This document shows, in pieces, positions 30,886-42,039 of a stretch of 64,000 nt of DNA. Below the pieces are notes generated by a model. That model was not told the DNA's origin, ran no database searches, and saw nothing but the letters and a program-made list of their open reading frames with translations. The position numbers and the translations under genes are program-made. Every line of letters begins with the position of its first letter. Position 1 is the stretch's first letter. Origin of the DNA: Vicugna pacos. Lineage: Eukaryota; Chordata; Mammalia; Artiodactyla; Camelidae. The stretch is taken from the NCBI RefSeq assembly GCF_048564905.1, contig NC_132992.1, forward strand, positions 92,145,001 to 92,209,000. The letters are read 5' to 3'.

Positions 30886-33800
30886 CACATCCAAGGGTCA
30901 ACATTATTATTTTAATTTTCATCTCAGAAACATTCCACACAACTTATCACACCCCTCTTCTTTCTAAAAATAGTTCTGTTGAGAGATGATCTGCATAGCA
31001 CAAAATTTATCCATTTAAAATGTTCAGTGGCCTTAAATATATTCATAGATAAGTGCAACCAGCTCCACAGTCAACTTTCGTCATCTCAAAAAGAAACCCT
31101 GTATTCTTTAGCTATGCTCCTCTTACTCTCCATCACTTCCTCCACTCCCCCCAAACCCAGGTCTGTGCAATCACTCATCTATTTTCTGTCTTTATGAATT
31201 GTCCTATTGTGGACGTTTCATATATATGGAATCCTACAGTGGGTGGGCAGTGTCTCATTTCTTTGTGTGGTCAAATAACATTCCATCATACTGCTATACC
31301 ACATTGTGTTCATTCAGTTATTTCCTGATGGACATTTGGGTTATTTCCACCTTTTGGCTATTTCAAGTGCTCAGCAGGTATATGATTTACAAATGTTTTT
31401 CCCACTGAAGCATAAAAGACTTTCATTTTGATGAAATCTGATATATATATATGTTTCTTTTATGGGTCTTGCTTTTGGTATCATATCTAATAATCCATTG
31501 CCAAAGTGAAGGTCATGAAGATTTACCCTTATATTTTCTTCTGGAGTTTTATAGTTTTAGTGCTGACATTTAGGCGTTTGATCGATTTTGAGTGAACTTT
31601 TGCATATGGTGTGAGGTAAGAGTCCAACTTCATTCTTCTGCAAGTGGCTCTCGCGTTGTCTCCACACCATTTGTTAAAAAGACTATTCTTTCCCTGTTGG
31701 ATGAAATTGGCACTCTGGTCAGAAGTAAGTTTACCACAAACACACTGGTTTATTTCTGGACTTTCAAATGAATTCCATTAATTTATACATGTATCCTCAG
31801 TCCAGAACCATACTGTAATGATTATTGTTGCTTTGTAGTAAGTTTTGAAATCAAGAAGTGTGAGTCTTCCTACTTTGTTCTTCTTTTAAAAGATTGTTTT
31901 GCCTATTTGGTATTCTGAGTCCCTTGAATTATATGTGAATTTTAGATTCAGCTTGTCCGTTTTTATGAAGAAGCCGTCTGGGATCTGGACATGTACTGTT
32001 GTTGCACTCACAGACCAATCTGGGGTGTATAGGCATCTCAACAATATAAGTCCTCCAATCCATGAACACAGGATTTTTGAAAATTTATTTAGAGCTGCCT
32101 TAATTTCTTTCAACAACGTTTTGCACTTTTCTTGGTATATTTATTCCTAAGTAGTCCATTCTTTTTGATGCTATTGTAAATGGATTTATTTCCTTAGTTT
32201 CATTTTTGGATGGTTTATTGCAAGTGTATAGAAATGCAGTTGATTTTTTATATATTGATATATATATATATCAATTTATAGATAGATAGATAGACAGACA
32301 GATAGGTAAGTAGGTAGGTAGATCTTGTGTGCTGCAATCTTGCTGAACTAGTTTATAGGTTCTAATGTTTTTTTTAAGTGCATTCCTTAGAGTTTTCTCT
32401 ATACAGGATCATGTCTGCTGCAAATATAGTTTTACTTCTTCCTAGCTAATATCCCTTTCATTTCTTTGTTAATTGCCATACCTCCAGCACAATGCTGAAC
32501 AAGAAAGACGAGAAGAGTCGTTCTTGCTTTGGTCCAGATATCTTGAGAAAGACACCCAGGATTTCAGCATCAAGCGTAATGTTAGCTGTGGGTCTTTTAC
32601 AGACGCCCTTTGTCAGTTTGAGGAAGCTTTCCTCTGTTGCGTTTTTGTTGAGTGTTTGCATCAGGACGGCTGCTGGATTTTGTCATATACTTTTTTCTGC
32701 ACATACTGAGATGACAGTGTGTGTGTTTTTTATTCTATTGCCGTGAATTATATTAATCGATTTCTGAGTGGAAAATCAACTTGGCGTCCCTGGGTTACAT
32801 CCCCCCGGTCACGCTGTGCATTTTTCTCACATGTTGCTGGACTTGGCTTGTCAGTATTTTGTTGTGGACTTTTCATGTGTATTCATGAGGAATATTGATC
32901 TGTAGTTTTCTTTTCTTGTGACGTCTTTTTCTGGTTTTGGCGTCAGGGTAATGCTGGCCTCATAGAATGATTTGGGAAGTGTTTCCTCCTCTTCTACTTT
33001 TTGAAAGAGTTTGTGAAGAACTGGTATTAATTCTTTTGAAGTTGTTTGGTTCATGTTTCTTTCCTTTGTGAATTCAAATTTGTTGTTGAGTTTCTCTAGT
33101 GGTTTTCACTTCAGATACTGTACTTTTGAACTGCAGAATTTCTACTTGGTTCTTTTCTCTCTTTTATTTTTCCTTTAATCTAATTCTTTAAACATAGTTT
33201 TTAAAGTTCTTTGAACATATTTATACTAACTGATTTAAATTGTCTGTCCAACATCTGGGGCGCCTCAGGGATGTTTTCCATTAGCTGCTTTTTGTCCCTG
33301 CGTATGGGCGATGTTCTCCCCTTTCATTGCCTGTGTCATAATTTTTTGTTGAAAACTGGAAATTTTCAATAACAATTTGTAACAATTCTGTCATCAGCTC
33401 CTCGCCCTCGAGGGGCTGGTGGTGTTGCTGGGGTTTCTTGAGTGTGTTTGTTTGTTTGTGTTTTTCTTTGTGCTTCTTACTGGTTTAGTGGCTTTCCTGG
33501 GCTGAGTCTGTATTCCCTGTGGTGTGCAGGCACTGAGTTCTCTGCTTACTTTTTCTGTTTTTTTTTTTAAGTTCTTGTTTATATTTTAAAGCCTGGCCCC
33601 CGAGGGTTCAGCCCTGTGTCGGTGCAACGTCCAACTCAGCCAGCGGTTGATCAGGAGATTTCCTTAACTGCCCTGACCATACGTCTTCTGCGCTTGGTCA
33701 AGGTCTTCTGTGAGTGACAGCACACCTTCAAGCTTCAGGTGGCTTAAACGGTGTCCCTGGTTTCTACTTCCCGCTTGCGCGGGGCCTCAGAGACAGCCAG

Positions 33801-34210
33801 AAGAGAGTGGCCGGGTCTGCGTCTTTTCCACATCTTTCCTGGGTGTGCGTATAGCCCTGTGCTTTCACGCCGCCCTTTAGAGCCGCAGGGGCACGCGAGA
33901 GCGCTTCAAAGTTCCCTTTGGTTTTCTGCCTCCCCAGGTCTTCCTTTTAAAGCTTTGGCCAGACTCCCCTTTGCCCCAGCTGAAATTACAGCCTCGGGCA
34001 ACTGCGACGTTACCAGCGGATTCCTCTCTTGTTCCAGTAACACCCTGGGCATAGGGCTTTCCTCTCAGATTCAAATCAAAGAGAAATGACACCTGGGAAT
34101 AGAGATTTTCCTGAAAATTCTAGTTTGAAGTCAAACTACTGAGTGTGCCCTGGGAGTGAGCCTTTCAACAGCACCCCTGAGCTGGGGGGCAGGGGAGGGC
34201 GGGGGGAGCA
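30886..34210 (-). mobile_element. LINE-1 copy B: 3' region, ORF2 RT segment and 5' UTR-like part
   Basis: Second minus-strand L1M. From 30890 to 31440 it shows antisense L1M 3' sequence (GTCCTATTGTGGACGTTTCATATATATGGAATC). Translation of 33054-32851 gives [52 protein letters not shown], a close match to the N-terminal RT region of ORF2 ([33 protein letters not shown]). Translation of 32661-32458 adds LFSIVLEV. From about 33090 to 34210 it reads as L1M 5' part (TTGTTGAAAACTGGAAATTTT, CAGATTCAAATCAAAGAGAAATGAC). Endonuclease sequence between these parts is not visible, implying an internal loss. It is disrupted by frame changes. Confidence 0.85.
32254..32325. repeat. 22-bp AT palindrome beside a GATA/GACA/GGTA array
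   Basis: TTGATATATATATATATCAA (32255-32274) is self-complementary and extends by one A-T pair on each side. It is followed at 32279-32325 by GATA units that mutate into GACA and then GGTA/AGGT units. The palindrome could extrude as a cruciform. Both lie inside L1 copy B and probably grew from its AT-rich sequence. Confidence 0.9.
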
Positions 34211-34259
34211 TGTGTGGGAACAGCCCCCAATTTAAAATGCCACAGACTCGCGACTGTTA

Positions 34260-37055
34260 ATGAGGTTCAGTCATTTTTCTTAAATAGATGCTTTTCAGTT
34301 TGTTCTCTGCCTGTGGCTAATTTTCAGCATTCCGCAGGGGCTGGGTGCTATCGTTTTGCAGCAGTTCTTGTTGCTTTCGAGGCAGGGCACACGGAGTTCC
34401 CAGAGCGATCACTGTTCGCACGGGCTTTTGAGCTTCAACGCATTTCTTCATTTCTTCATTGTCTGCTTCTGGTTTTACGTAACAGCCCATCTCATGGATG
34501 TATCTCAGTTTGCTTCTGCAGTCACTGGTTGAGCAGTACTTAAGCTGTCTCCAGTTTTTGGTGACTGTGAACCACAAACTCTTACATGCAGGTTTTGGGG
34601 TAACCATATATTTTAATCTCCCCTGGATAAGCACCTGGAAGCTGGGTTGCCAGGTTGTGTGGTAAGCATATGTTTAAAGTTGGAAGAAACGATCAAACTG
34701 TTTTTCAAAGTGGTTGTAACATTTTGCATTCCAATCAGCAAACAGGAGGGTTCCATTTCACACCTTTTCCAGCATCACAGTGTTATGGGTGTTTTTTTTC
34801 CCCTTTTAAAATTTGTCTCCATTCTACTTAGAAGTGCACAGTGGCGTCAGGCTATGATTTTAAACTGCATCTCCCCAGGGCTCAGTGATGCTCAGCAGCT
34901 TTCCCTGTGCTTCATGGCCATCGTATGTCTTCTCTGGTGAAGTGCACCTGCTCAAATGTTTTGCACATTAAAAACTGTTTCTTTGAGTTTTGAGAGTCTT
35001 TATGTATCTTTGGGATACAAGTCATTTATTGGAAATGTGTCCATCAAATATTTTCTCCTATCTGTGGCTTCTTTTTAAAATATTAATATCTGCCTTCCAA
35101 AGATAGAATTATTAATCTTGAATCAGGCCAATCTATTAATTTTATTCTTTTATGAATTGTGCTTTTGGTGTCACATATGAGAAATCTTTGACTAACTCAA
35201 GAAAGGCCTTAAAGATTTTCTCTTATATTTTCTTCTAAAAGTTTTATAGCTTTAGGGTTTGCATTTAGGTCTAGGATTCATTCTGAGTTAGTTTTCATGC
35301 AGGGCATATAGTATGAGGCCAGGTTCACTACTTGCGTTTGAATGTCCAATTATTCCATCACCTTTGTTGAAAAGACAGTTCTTTCTCCGCTAAACTGCCT
35401 TCACACCTGTATCATGTATTATTTCTAGAATCTCTACGCTTTCTCACTGACCTCGAAGTCCGCCCTTTCACCAGTGCCACGCTGCCTTCACTACTGTGGT
35501 TTATAATCAATCTGGAGATCAGGTAGTGTAAGTCGTCCAGCTTTGTTCTTCTTTTGCAAAACTATTTTGGCTCTTTCAGTTTCTTTCCCTTTCCATATAA
35601 ATATCAGAATAAGCTGATGAATATCTACAAAATATACTTTGGAGACTTAAAGATCAGTTGGGGGAGATTTGAAGTCTTAACGTTAATTGGTCTTCTAATC
35701 AATGGATATCATTCCATTTGTGTTGGTCATTTTTTTCCGTCAGTGTTTTGGAGTTTTTACATGCAGATCTTGCACATGTTTTGTTGGGTTGATTTGACTA
35801 AGTACTGTACTTTTAGATGATACTGTTAACGATGCTGTTTTAAAATTTTCTCATTTTCCATCCACTAGTATACAGAAACACTATTGCCTTTTGTATATTG
35901 ACCTCATAGCCTGCAACCTTAGTGGATTCACCTAGTTCTAGGAGCTTGGTTGTAGATTCTTTGGGATTCTCGACATAGAAAAATATGTTATCTGCAAATA
36001 CACACTTTTATGTTTTCCCTTAACCTGTATACCTGCTCTATCTTACTGTCTTTCTGCAGGAGATAGGACCTCCAGCTGAATAGAAACAGGGAGGGTGGCT
36101 GTCTTTGCTTTGTTCTCAATTTTAGAGGGAAAACGTTCGATCCTTTTCATAGTTGAGTGTGATGCTAGCTACAGACAACAAACATGCTGTTACGCCCACC
36201 CGCTCTCTCTCTCAGGTCAGATCCGTGTGGTTTTCAGTTCTAGAATTCCCATTTTATTCTTTTCTGAAGAGTCTTCTTTTCTCTTTTGACACTTGCCCCT
36301 CTAGCTCTCCTTCCTCGTCATGTGCATATTTTTTCTTAAACTCAGGATCTTGTTCCCAATCATTTTCAAATGTTTTGTTTACTAATTCCGTATGTGGGGG
36401 TCTATTTTTATAAAGGGTTTTATGAGTCTTTTTGAAAAAACCCTGAACATCATTGTGCTGTTTTACTGAATGTCTGGTTTTGTCAGCTTCTTCATTTCAG
36501 ATGTTGAGTTTGCTTCCAGTGGGTAATTTATTTTCTTGTGGATCAGCCTGTTCTTTTAAAAACTGCACAGTCTTTCTCTCGGGCTGATTTAGTCCTTCTT
36601 TTAAAGTGTGGCCTTTCCAGTGTCTCCACTCTGGCCAGACATTCAGATGTTCAGAAGTGCGAACATCTCCCAGTGCTCTGTGAGCTCGGGGAACTGTCCA
36701 GCCCACAGCTGCTCAGAGCCCGTCCCCGTCCAGCCTCACGGAGCCTCTCCTGCACATACACAGCTGAGCAGCTAGCTTTCAGAGACCCAAAGCGACCCTT
36801 CTTCAGATTCCTGGGGCTCCTTTTCTACAAAGAGCCCTTCTCTCTTAACCAATGCTGCCACTTCCAGCCGCCTCAGGGGCCCCGAGCTGTGATTCTGGCC
36901 CCCCATCTCCCTAAGACCCCCGTCTCCTTTTTGACATCCTCTCCCTTACACCGAAGGCCAGACCTGAAGATGGTTCTAAGCAGAGAGCGGTTCACCTGGT
37001 CATTTGTTTCTTTCAGGGATCACGGTCCTGCACTGCCTGCTGACCACAAAGCCAG
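34260..37055 (-). mobile_element. LINE-1 copy C: 3' region to 5' UTR-like part
   Basis: Third distinct minus-strand L1M. It starts with antisense 3' UTR (ATGCAGGTTTTGGGGTAACCATATATTTTAATCTCCCCTGGATAAGCACC, GATCAAACTGTTTTTCAAAGTGGTTGTAACATTTTGCATTCC). It runs through ORF2 distal sequence (TTGAATGTCCAATTATTCCATCACCTTTGTTGAAAAGACAG; TCCAGCTTTGTTCTTCTTTTGCAAAACTATTTTGGCTC) to about 36100. It then changes to L1M 5' UTR-like sequence ending in TTTCAGGGATCACGGTCCTGCACTGCCTGCTGACCAC near 37045. The middle of ORF2 and the endonuclease are missing. The plus-strand open frame 36538-37224 runs across its 5' part and is not a gene. Confidence 0.8.
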
Positions 37056-37059
37056 GGCG

Positions 37060-37430
37060 GCTGTGACAAATTGCCACCAATCTGACAACTTAGAACAGCA
37101 GAGACATATTCTTTTATGGTTCTGGGGGCCAGATGTCCGGAGTGGTTTCCCTGGACCACAACCAGCGGTGTGCAGGCTGGAGGCTCTCAGGGAGACTGTC
37201 TCCTGGCCTCCCCCGGTTTCTTGAGCTGCGCTTCTGGGCTCACACCCCTCCCTCCATGGTCAAAGCCAGCCCCATAGCCTCTCACTTCAGTGGTCCCAGT
37301 GCCGCCTTCTGCTGTCTCGGGTCTTCCTTTCACAAAGATGCTTAAGATTGCATTTAGAGGTCAGCAGGGTAACCAAGGGGCATCTCCCCATTTCAAGATC
37401 CTTAGGTTAATCAGATCTGTAGTCTTAGCA
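37060..37430 (-). mobile_element. MLT1-type MaLR LTR fossil
   Basis: Antisense MaLR LTR: GGCTGTGACAAATTGCCACCAATCTGACAACTTAGAACAGCAGAGACATATTCTTTTATGGTTCTGGGGGCCAGATGTCC, GGCTGGAGGCTCTCAGGGAGACTGTC, TTCTTGAGCTGCGCTTCTGG, and CCAAGGGGCATCTCCCCATTTCAAGATCCTTAGGTTAATCAGATC. No internal sequence is attached. It abuts L1 copy C. Confidence 0.85.
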
Positions 37431-37689
37431 GCAAGCCATGGCTAAACCACACGTCTCACCCTAGGCCCAACCCCTTGGTCAAGCTCCAGAGAGAGCAGAG
37501 ATTGCAGGGGGAGCCGCACCTCAGTGGGGATGGCACTGAGCCTGCTGGGGGGAGATGAGAAGGCTGTGGGGTGCTCTCTGGGCACGTGGCTGAGAAACAC
37601 CATCTTCCCATGACACTACCATGGGGTCTGCAGCATTTCGGAGATGGCATGTGTTCCTTTCAGTCTTATCGACACCTCTCCAAGCACTG
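37431..37689. other. GC-rich single-copy stretch, no gene found
   Basis: Nothing recognisable; no exon or repeat is supported. Confidence 0.4.
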
Positions 37690-37900
37690 CCCCAGGTGTC
37701 TCCTGGTCATTGTAACAGCCTCCTCCCTGGCCTCCCTGCCTCCAGCCTCTGGCTACCCTTTGCACATTCACCCTTTGCACATTCAGCCAGAGCGCTCTCT
37801 CAGAACCCTTTCCCAAAGCCCGTGGCCCTCTGGACATCTGGCCTGCCATTCCAGGCCCTGCAGGAGTGGCCTGCCCCAAGGAGGAGGCCTGTTTAACATC
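37690..37900 (+). mobile_element. LINE-2 3' UTR fragment
   Basis: GTCATTGTAACAGCCTCCTCCCTGGCCTCCCTGCCTCCAGCCTCTGGCTACCC and AGCCAGAGCGCTCTCTCAGAACCC follow L2 (ATTGCAGTAGCCTCCTAACTGGTCTCCCTGCCTCCAGTCTC ... GCAGCCAGAGTGATCTTTCTAAAA). A 15-bp tandem duplication, ACCCTTTGCACATTC twice at 37755-37784, lies between these parts. Confidence 0.7.
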
Positions 37901-38624
37901 ATGGGTTCGAGGTGAGCCAGCCCAGAGCACAGCCAGTCCTGCCTGCACCCACTGCCTCCGGTGCCTGCAACCACCTGCTGCTTTCCTCTGACGGACACCG
38001 CCCTTCCGCAGCCGAGTCTACACTCCCTGGTCAGCATTGCAGGGGACACATCCCCCCATATCTGCGACCACCTGTCTATGGGTCCTTCCTCAACGGCCAG
38101 GAAGCCCCTGGGGGCTTTTTTCCGTGTTCCCTGCACTCTTCATCCACGGGCCCAGAGTAGGGCCTGGGGCTACTTGCAGATGGAGGAAGGAAGAGAGATT
38201 AAGAACAGGAGAAGGCGGGGAAAGGGGGAACCCATCCAAGGAAGCCAGATTCCTCCTCCGGTCCCGCGGGGGAGGGCAAGGACTGGGTGCGGGAGCTCCA
38301 AGCCCGGGAGGGCCTCTGCAGAGGACAGAGACACAGGATTGGATCGGCGTGGCCATTCCCGCATGGACAGGCTGTGCAGAGCAGAGCAGGGCGCCCAGGT
38401 TCCAGGCCTGGCCCTGCCGCACACCCACAGTGCAGGTGGCGACAACACCCTTCCCTTCCATCTGGGGTCTCCCCGGGGTGAGGGGGCACTGGCTCAGATG
38501 TCTTCTGGCTGGACATCCCAAGACCAGCGTCTCCGGCCTGGCATCTGCGCCTTCATACCTTTTCCAGATGGAGAGACACCCCTAGGGTTAAACCCCTTGC
38601 ACCAGAACCAGTTCAGAATCCTTG
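37901..38624. other. GC-rich single-copy stretch, no gene found
   Basis: Long open frames (plus 37961-38785 and 38037-38585, minus 38090-38521) overlap in at least three frames on both strands, which is expected from high GC with few stop codons. None has a recognisable domain, signal peptide or codon pattern, so no gene is called. Confidence 0.5.
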
Positions 38625-38704
38625 GAGAGTTTTTCATCGCCTCCCTGAGCCTCAATTTTCCCACCTGTAAAATGGAAATAATCTTTGCACCAAAGAGAGC
38701 CCTG
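38625..38704 (+). repeat. MIR SINE fragment
   Basis: ATCGCCTCCCTGAGCCTCAATTTTCCCACCTGTAAAATGGAAATAATC is the MIR core on the sense strand. It runs directly into a pyrimidine-rich tract. Confidence 0.75.
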
Positions 38705-38707
38705 ACT

Positions 38708-38782
38708 GGCTTTCTTCCTTCTCTCCTTCTTTCTCTTTCTCCCTCTCGCTTTCTCTCCCTCTTTCTTTCTTCTTCAAGGAGA
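38708..38782. repeat. CT-rich polypyrimidine tract
   Basis: About 75 bases of nearly pure C/T on the plus strand (CTTTCTTCCTTCTCTCC, CTTTCTCTTTCTCCCTCTCGC and so on). Such tracts can form triplex DNA and are prone to length change. It lies directly downstream of a MIR fragment. Confidence 0.85.
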
Positions 38783-39534
38783 TAATATGGGGCATTTAAT
38801 CGAGGAGACCTGACTGGAAAGCTTGGAGTATCAGCAGTGCCCCCAGCCTTCCCGCTCATGGTCCCACCTCTGCTCTGAGGGCCGCTCCCCGGGGTCTGAC
38901 ATGGCCTCCCCCAGTGGACAGAAGGACCAAGGCCCGTGAGCCCTGGGCTCTGACTCAGCCATCAGATACAAGCACTGCGGACAGGAAAGGTGACCGACAC
39001 TCAGAGTGGGGACTGCTTGGCCGTGGTGCACAGGGAGGCCACACGAGGCACACCTTGGACTCCTGATTGCTCCTGACCTTCCGAGCCCTCACCAGTCTCC
39101 CTGGGGAGAAATGGGCTGCTGCGCCCCAGGGTGGAGAAGAGCTGGTGTGAGGAGGGCGGTGGGGACCAGGATGACACCCCCATGACACCTTCTATCTCAG
39201 ACCGTGGGGGGAACTCTGGAGTGGCCAGCTGTCTCCTCTGAGTCCTTGGCAAGGGATTCGGAGGGAGTGGAGGCCAGATTGGAGCTGAAAGGCGAGATGA
39301 GTCATGAGAAGGGAGCCCGGGGCAGCGCCAGGCTCCACTGCAAGTGAGTGTGGTGGGGACGCGTCTGGGCACCCACGAGGCCCACCTGGACTCAGCCCCG
39401 GGCTCCCCGAGGCCAAGGGGCAAGCGACCGTCTCTGCTCCCACTCGGGGTCTCTGCTTCCCCATCTCCTTCTCCATCTGTAGCTGCCTCCATCCTCCCTC
39501 GCCTCCCACCCTCTGAGCGGGCACCTTGCTTCTC
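38783..39534. other. GC-rich single-copy stretch, no gene found
   Basis: No repeat or exon can be named. Minus-strand open frames 39001-39492 and 39192-39548 overlap plus-strand ones and resemble no family. Confidence 0.45.
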
Positions 39535-39719
39535 ATCTCATGAGGCATAAATCACGGACGAGTCGGGACAAGCCCAAGCCTGTGCAGCCCTCGCTTGGCC
39601 CCTCCCCTGGGGACCCTTCCCCGCGCTCCGAGCTGCGGGCCGTGGGACGGATGGGTGGCCGGCTGGCAGGACGGCCAGGGAGGGGGGCTTTCAGAGAGAC
39701 AGCAAGTCAGTTCCTCTGG

Positions 39720-39940
39720 GGCCACGGCCCCTCCGCAGACATACCTGCCAGCTTTGCCAGCCCCAGAGAAAACAAGCCTCTTTTTTTGAAAGCCAGGTGG
39801 AACACAGGCGGCGCTCCTCTCCGCACCAGCTCCCGGGCACGGGCTCATGTGTTTCAAAACTCCGACGGCAGTGCAGCTATTTTTGATAGCTCGGCGCCAG
39901 GGCCAGCGAGCAGGGCCAAGTCCTTTTGGCCTTAAGTGAC
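39720..39940. promoter_or_regulatory. Candidate conserved non-coding block
   Basis: Unique sequence with GCCAGCTTTGCCAGCC, GAGAAAACAAGCCTCTTTTTTTG, GGGCTCATGTGTTTCAAAACTCCGACGGC, and an inverted repeat AGCTAT-TTTTG-ATAGCT (39875-39891) giving CTATTTTTGATAG, an MEF2-like AT core inside GC-rich flanks. No transposon matches. The contrast between a short AT core and CpG-containing flanks resembles an enhancer; unproven. Confidence 0.35.
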
Positions 39941-40499
39941 CCTGGGACTCGAGGCTCCCAATCCAGGGTCTGCTGTTGTGGGGAAAGACCATTGGGTCTC
40001 AGCGGGGTGGGTGCCCAAAGCCGGGAGATGCTGTGGTCCCTTGTGAAGATGCTGCCCTGAGAGCATGGCCTCAGGAGCTGGGCTTAGACCGGCCTGGGCA
40101 CCCCCACTGGGGAAAGATGGGGAACCTCAGGCCTGGTGCCAGGACTCGTGGGACACCGCGTGCAGACGCCCCACAGGAGGTGAAGGACTCGTCTCCCGGG
40201 GCTGGGTCCCCAGAGAGAGATCTCCCAGTGCGTCTCAGGGTCACACCAGGCCTGGCGGGCAGGTGTCCTGGGCACCCGGGGGCCTACGGGCCTGGCCCAA
40301 GACTAGAACCTCCTCCAGCCTCTAGGCAACCTCATCGCCAGCAGTCGTGGGGGGCCCGGCTTCTCCCACAGCCCATCTCATAGAGAGACGCTATGAATAT
40401 GGGAACATCCTTCCTCCGATTAAGTCAAGTCTGTCTCTCTGGTAATTCGCGTGGGCAATCGTGGGCTTGCTTTTCTTTTCTTTTTTTCTCAGGCCACAG
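39941..40499. other. GC-rich single-copy stretch, no gene found
   Basis: No repeat or exon is supported. A T/C-rich CTTTTCTTTTCTTTTTTTCTCAG lies at 40471-40493, just before the following MIR. It resembles a polypyrimidine tract with a splice acceptor, but what follows is MIR. Confidence 0.45.
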
Positions 40500-40504
40500 G
40501 GCAC

Positions 40505-40625
40505 CTTACATCCATCTGCTTAGTCTTCCTCATTTCCAAGATGGAGAAACTGAGGTCCAGAGAAGGGTGGTGACTTACCTGAGGCCACACAGCAAGGCCA
40601 GTCCCACACTGCGTCAAGGGCCCGA
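40505..40625 (-). repeat. MIR SINE
   Basis: Antisense MIR core and flank: TCATTTCCAAGATGGAGAAACTGAGGTCCAGAGAAGGGTGGTGACTTACCTGAGGCCACACAGCAAGGCCAG corresponds to CCATTTTACAGATGAGGAAACTGAGGCTCAGAGAGGTTAAGTGACTTGCCCAAGGTCACACAGC. Confidence 0.9.
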
Positions 40626-42035
40626 CCGCTGCCTTCACTCCCCCTCCTCTGCCTCCTGAGCCTCTCCCCCAGCTCCTCTCCCCCTAGGTCCATCTCACAC
40701 TCGGTCGCTGGCCAGCTCACCCTGATGACACGTCCAGAGCAATCTCAGCAGCCCTCTGATGCAGCCAGGTGTGGGTTCTGGCCGGCGGAAGTCCCACTGA
40801 GATGAACTGAATTACTCAAGACTCTGAAAAAAGTCAAGAGAGCGAGAGGGAGTCGGGAGCCATCCCCACGAGCCTCTCATATGCCCCCATGTTTACTGTG
40901 TGCAGTCAAAGGAGAAATCACGGACAGCTGTGTGACGGGATGCAGGCACTTAGGGGAAGACAGGATCAAGATTGTAGAAGTCACGATGAGTACAGAGGAT
41001 ACGTTTACCTTTAGGGGAGTCATGGGGAAAGGGGACAAGGTACATCCTTACAGATATGTCAGCGCGGACCACCCGACCAGCCAGCTCCTTGTTTGGGGAT
41101 AGGAGACTATGTAACAGCAGGCACGCCCAGTGTTCACAGCCGAGGGCCTGGGTCGTTGCTTTGCAATGAGCAGAGTGCTACCTAGAACCTCAACTATGCA
41201 AGCAAGGCATTGTCTCTGCTTTTTACGGCAAGGAGACCGGAGTGCGTGCAGACGGATGGACGGACTCACAGGCACCTGCTTGCAGAGTAGTCACTAAGCA
41301 CACTTATTCTTCTTAAAGGAGACAGGTGGCTGGGGTCTGTTACAATTTGTTAATCCAATCACGGGCTCCCACAGCCAGGCCTCCAAGGCCCAGAGCAGCC
41401 TCCCGGGGCTCCCAGCCCCTCAGCTGGCCTTGTTGGGTGTGGAGGGCACCAGTGACCTCCCGGGGCCCCGTGGGCCCTCCCTCAAGTCCTCTCCGGGGCC
41501 TCCTGTTGTCCTTGTCACCCCAAATGCAGACCTGATGTCCACTTCTGTCGAGCCAGCTCTTCACAGCCTGACGGCCGCCCGGGTGGGCCCGTGTGCGGGG
41601 CACGTGCTCCTCCCACCCCGCCCCGGGAGGCCTGCAGACCGTCTCGGGCCGGCCCAGGGCTGACTGTCGCGGAGACCACCCTGCTCTGCACGATAGGGTG
41701 TTGTCTGACCTCAGCTTAGGGTGAACAGCCCCTCCCCTTGGGGCAGACGAAGGGGTCAGAGAAGTTTGGGGTCACGAGCTTTGCCCCATATTCCACGGGG
41801 AAGCTAGAAGAAGACGCAAGACAGCAAGTAAGAAGCACCCCTGGGCGTCTTCATCTTGGGTGTGGCCGGTGGGGGGTGTGCAGGGAGACAGGACAGCAGA
41901 AAAGCCCTCCGGCTGGGCTTACTGCCCACGGCAGGAGGGCCAGCTCAGCTTCCGGGGTCCGGGAGGACCCGTCATGCCTCAGGGTTCCTGTGGGAGGGCC
42001 GTCCTAAGCCAGCAAGACCCGGACCCTTAGTTTAA
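40626..42035. other. Unassigned stretch, no gene found
   Basis: The part 40760-41345 has unusual mixed composition (ACTGAATTACTCAAGACTCTG, GATCAAGATTGTAGAAGTCACG, TACAATTTGTTAATCCAATCACGG) and does not look like its GC-rich flanks. It could be an old LTR or an unclassified repeat. 41560-41680 is CpG-rich (ACGGCCGCCCGGG, CGTCTCGGGCCGGCCC). No exon is supported anywhere here. Confidence 0.35.
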
Positions 42036-42039
42036 TTTA

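Noticed and set aside
32851-33054. Reverse-transcriptase-like protein as a host gene
   Set aside because: It is a short piece of L1 ORF2 within a disrupted LINE, not a host gene.
36538-37224. 228-codon open frame on the plus strand
   Set aside because: It runs across the antisense 5' part of L1 copy C and into an antisense MLT1 LTR, with no resemblance to a host protein.
37961-38785. 274-codon open frame on the plus strand, longest in the window
   Set aside because: It lies in high-GC DNA where frames are open on both strands at once. It has no domain or signal, and its last part translates a MIR and a CT tract.
40471-40625. Splice acceptor plus exon after the CTTTTCTTTTCTTTTTTTCTCAG tract
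   Set aside because: The sequence that follows is an antisense MIR with no convincing frame. MIR exonisation is possible, but nothing here shows it.
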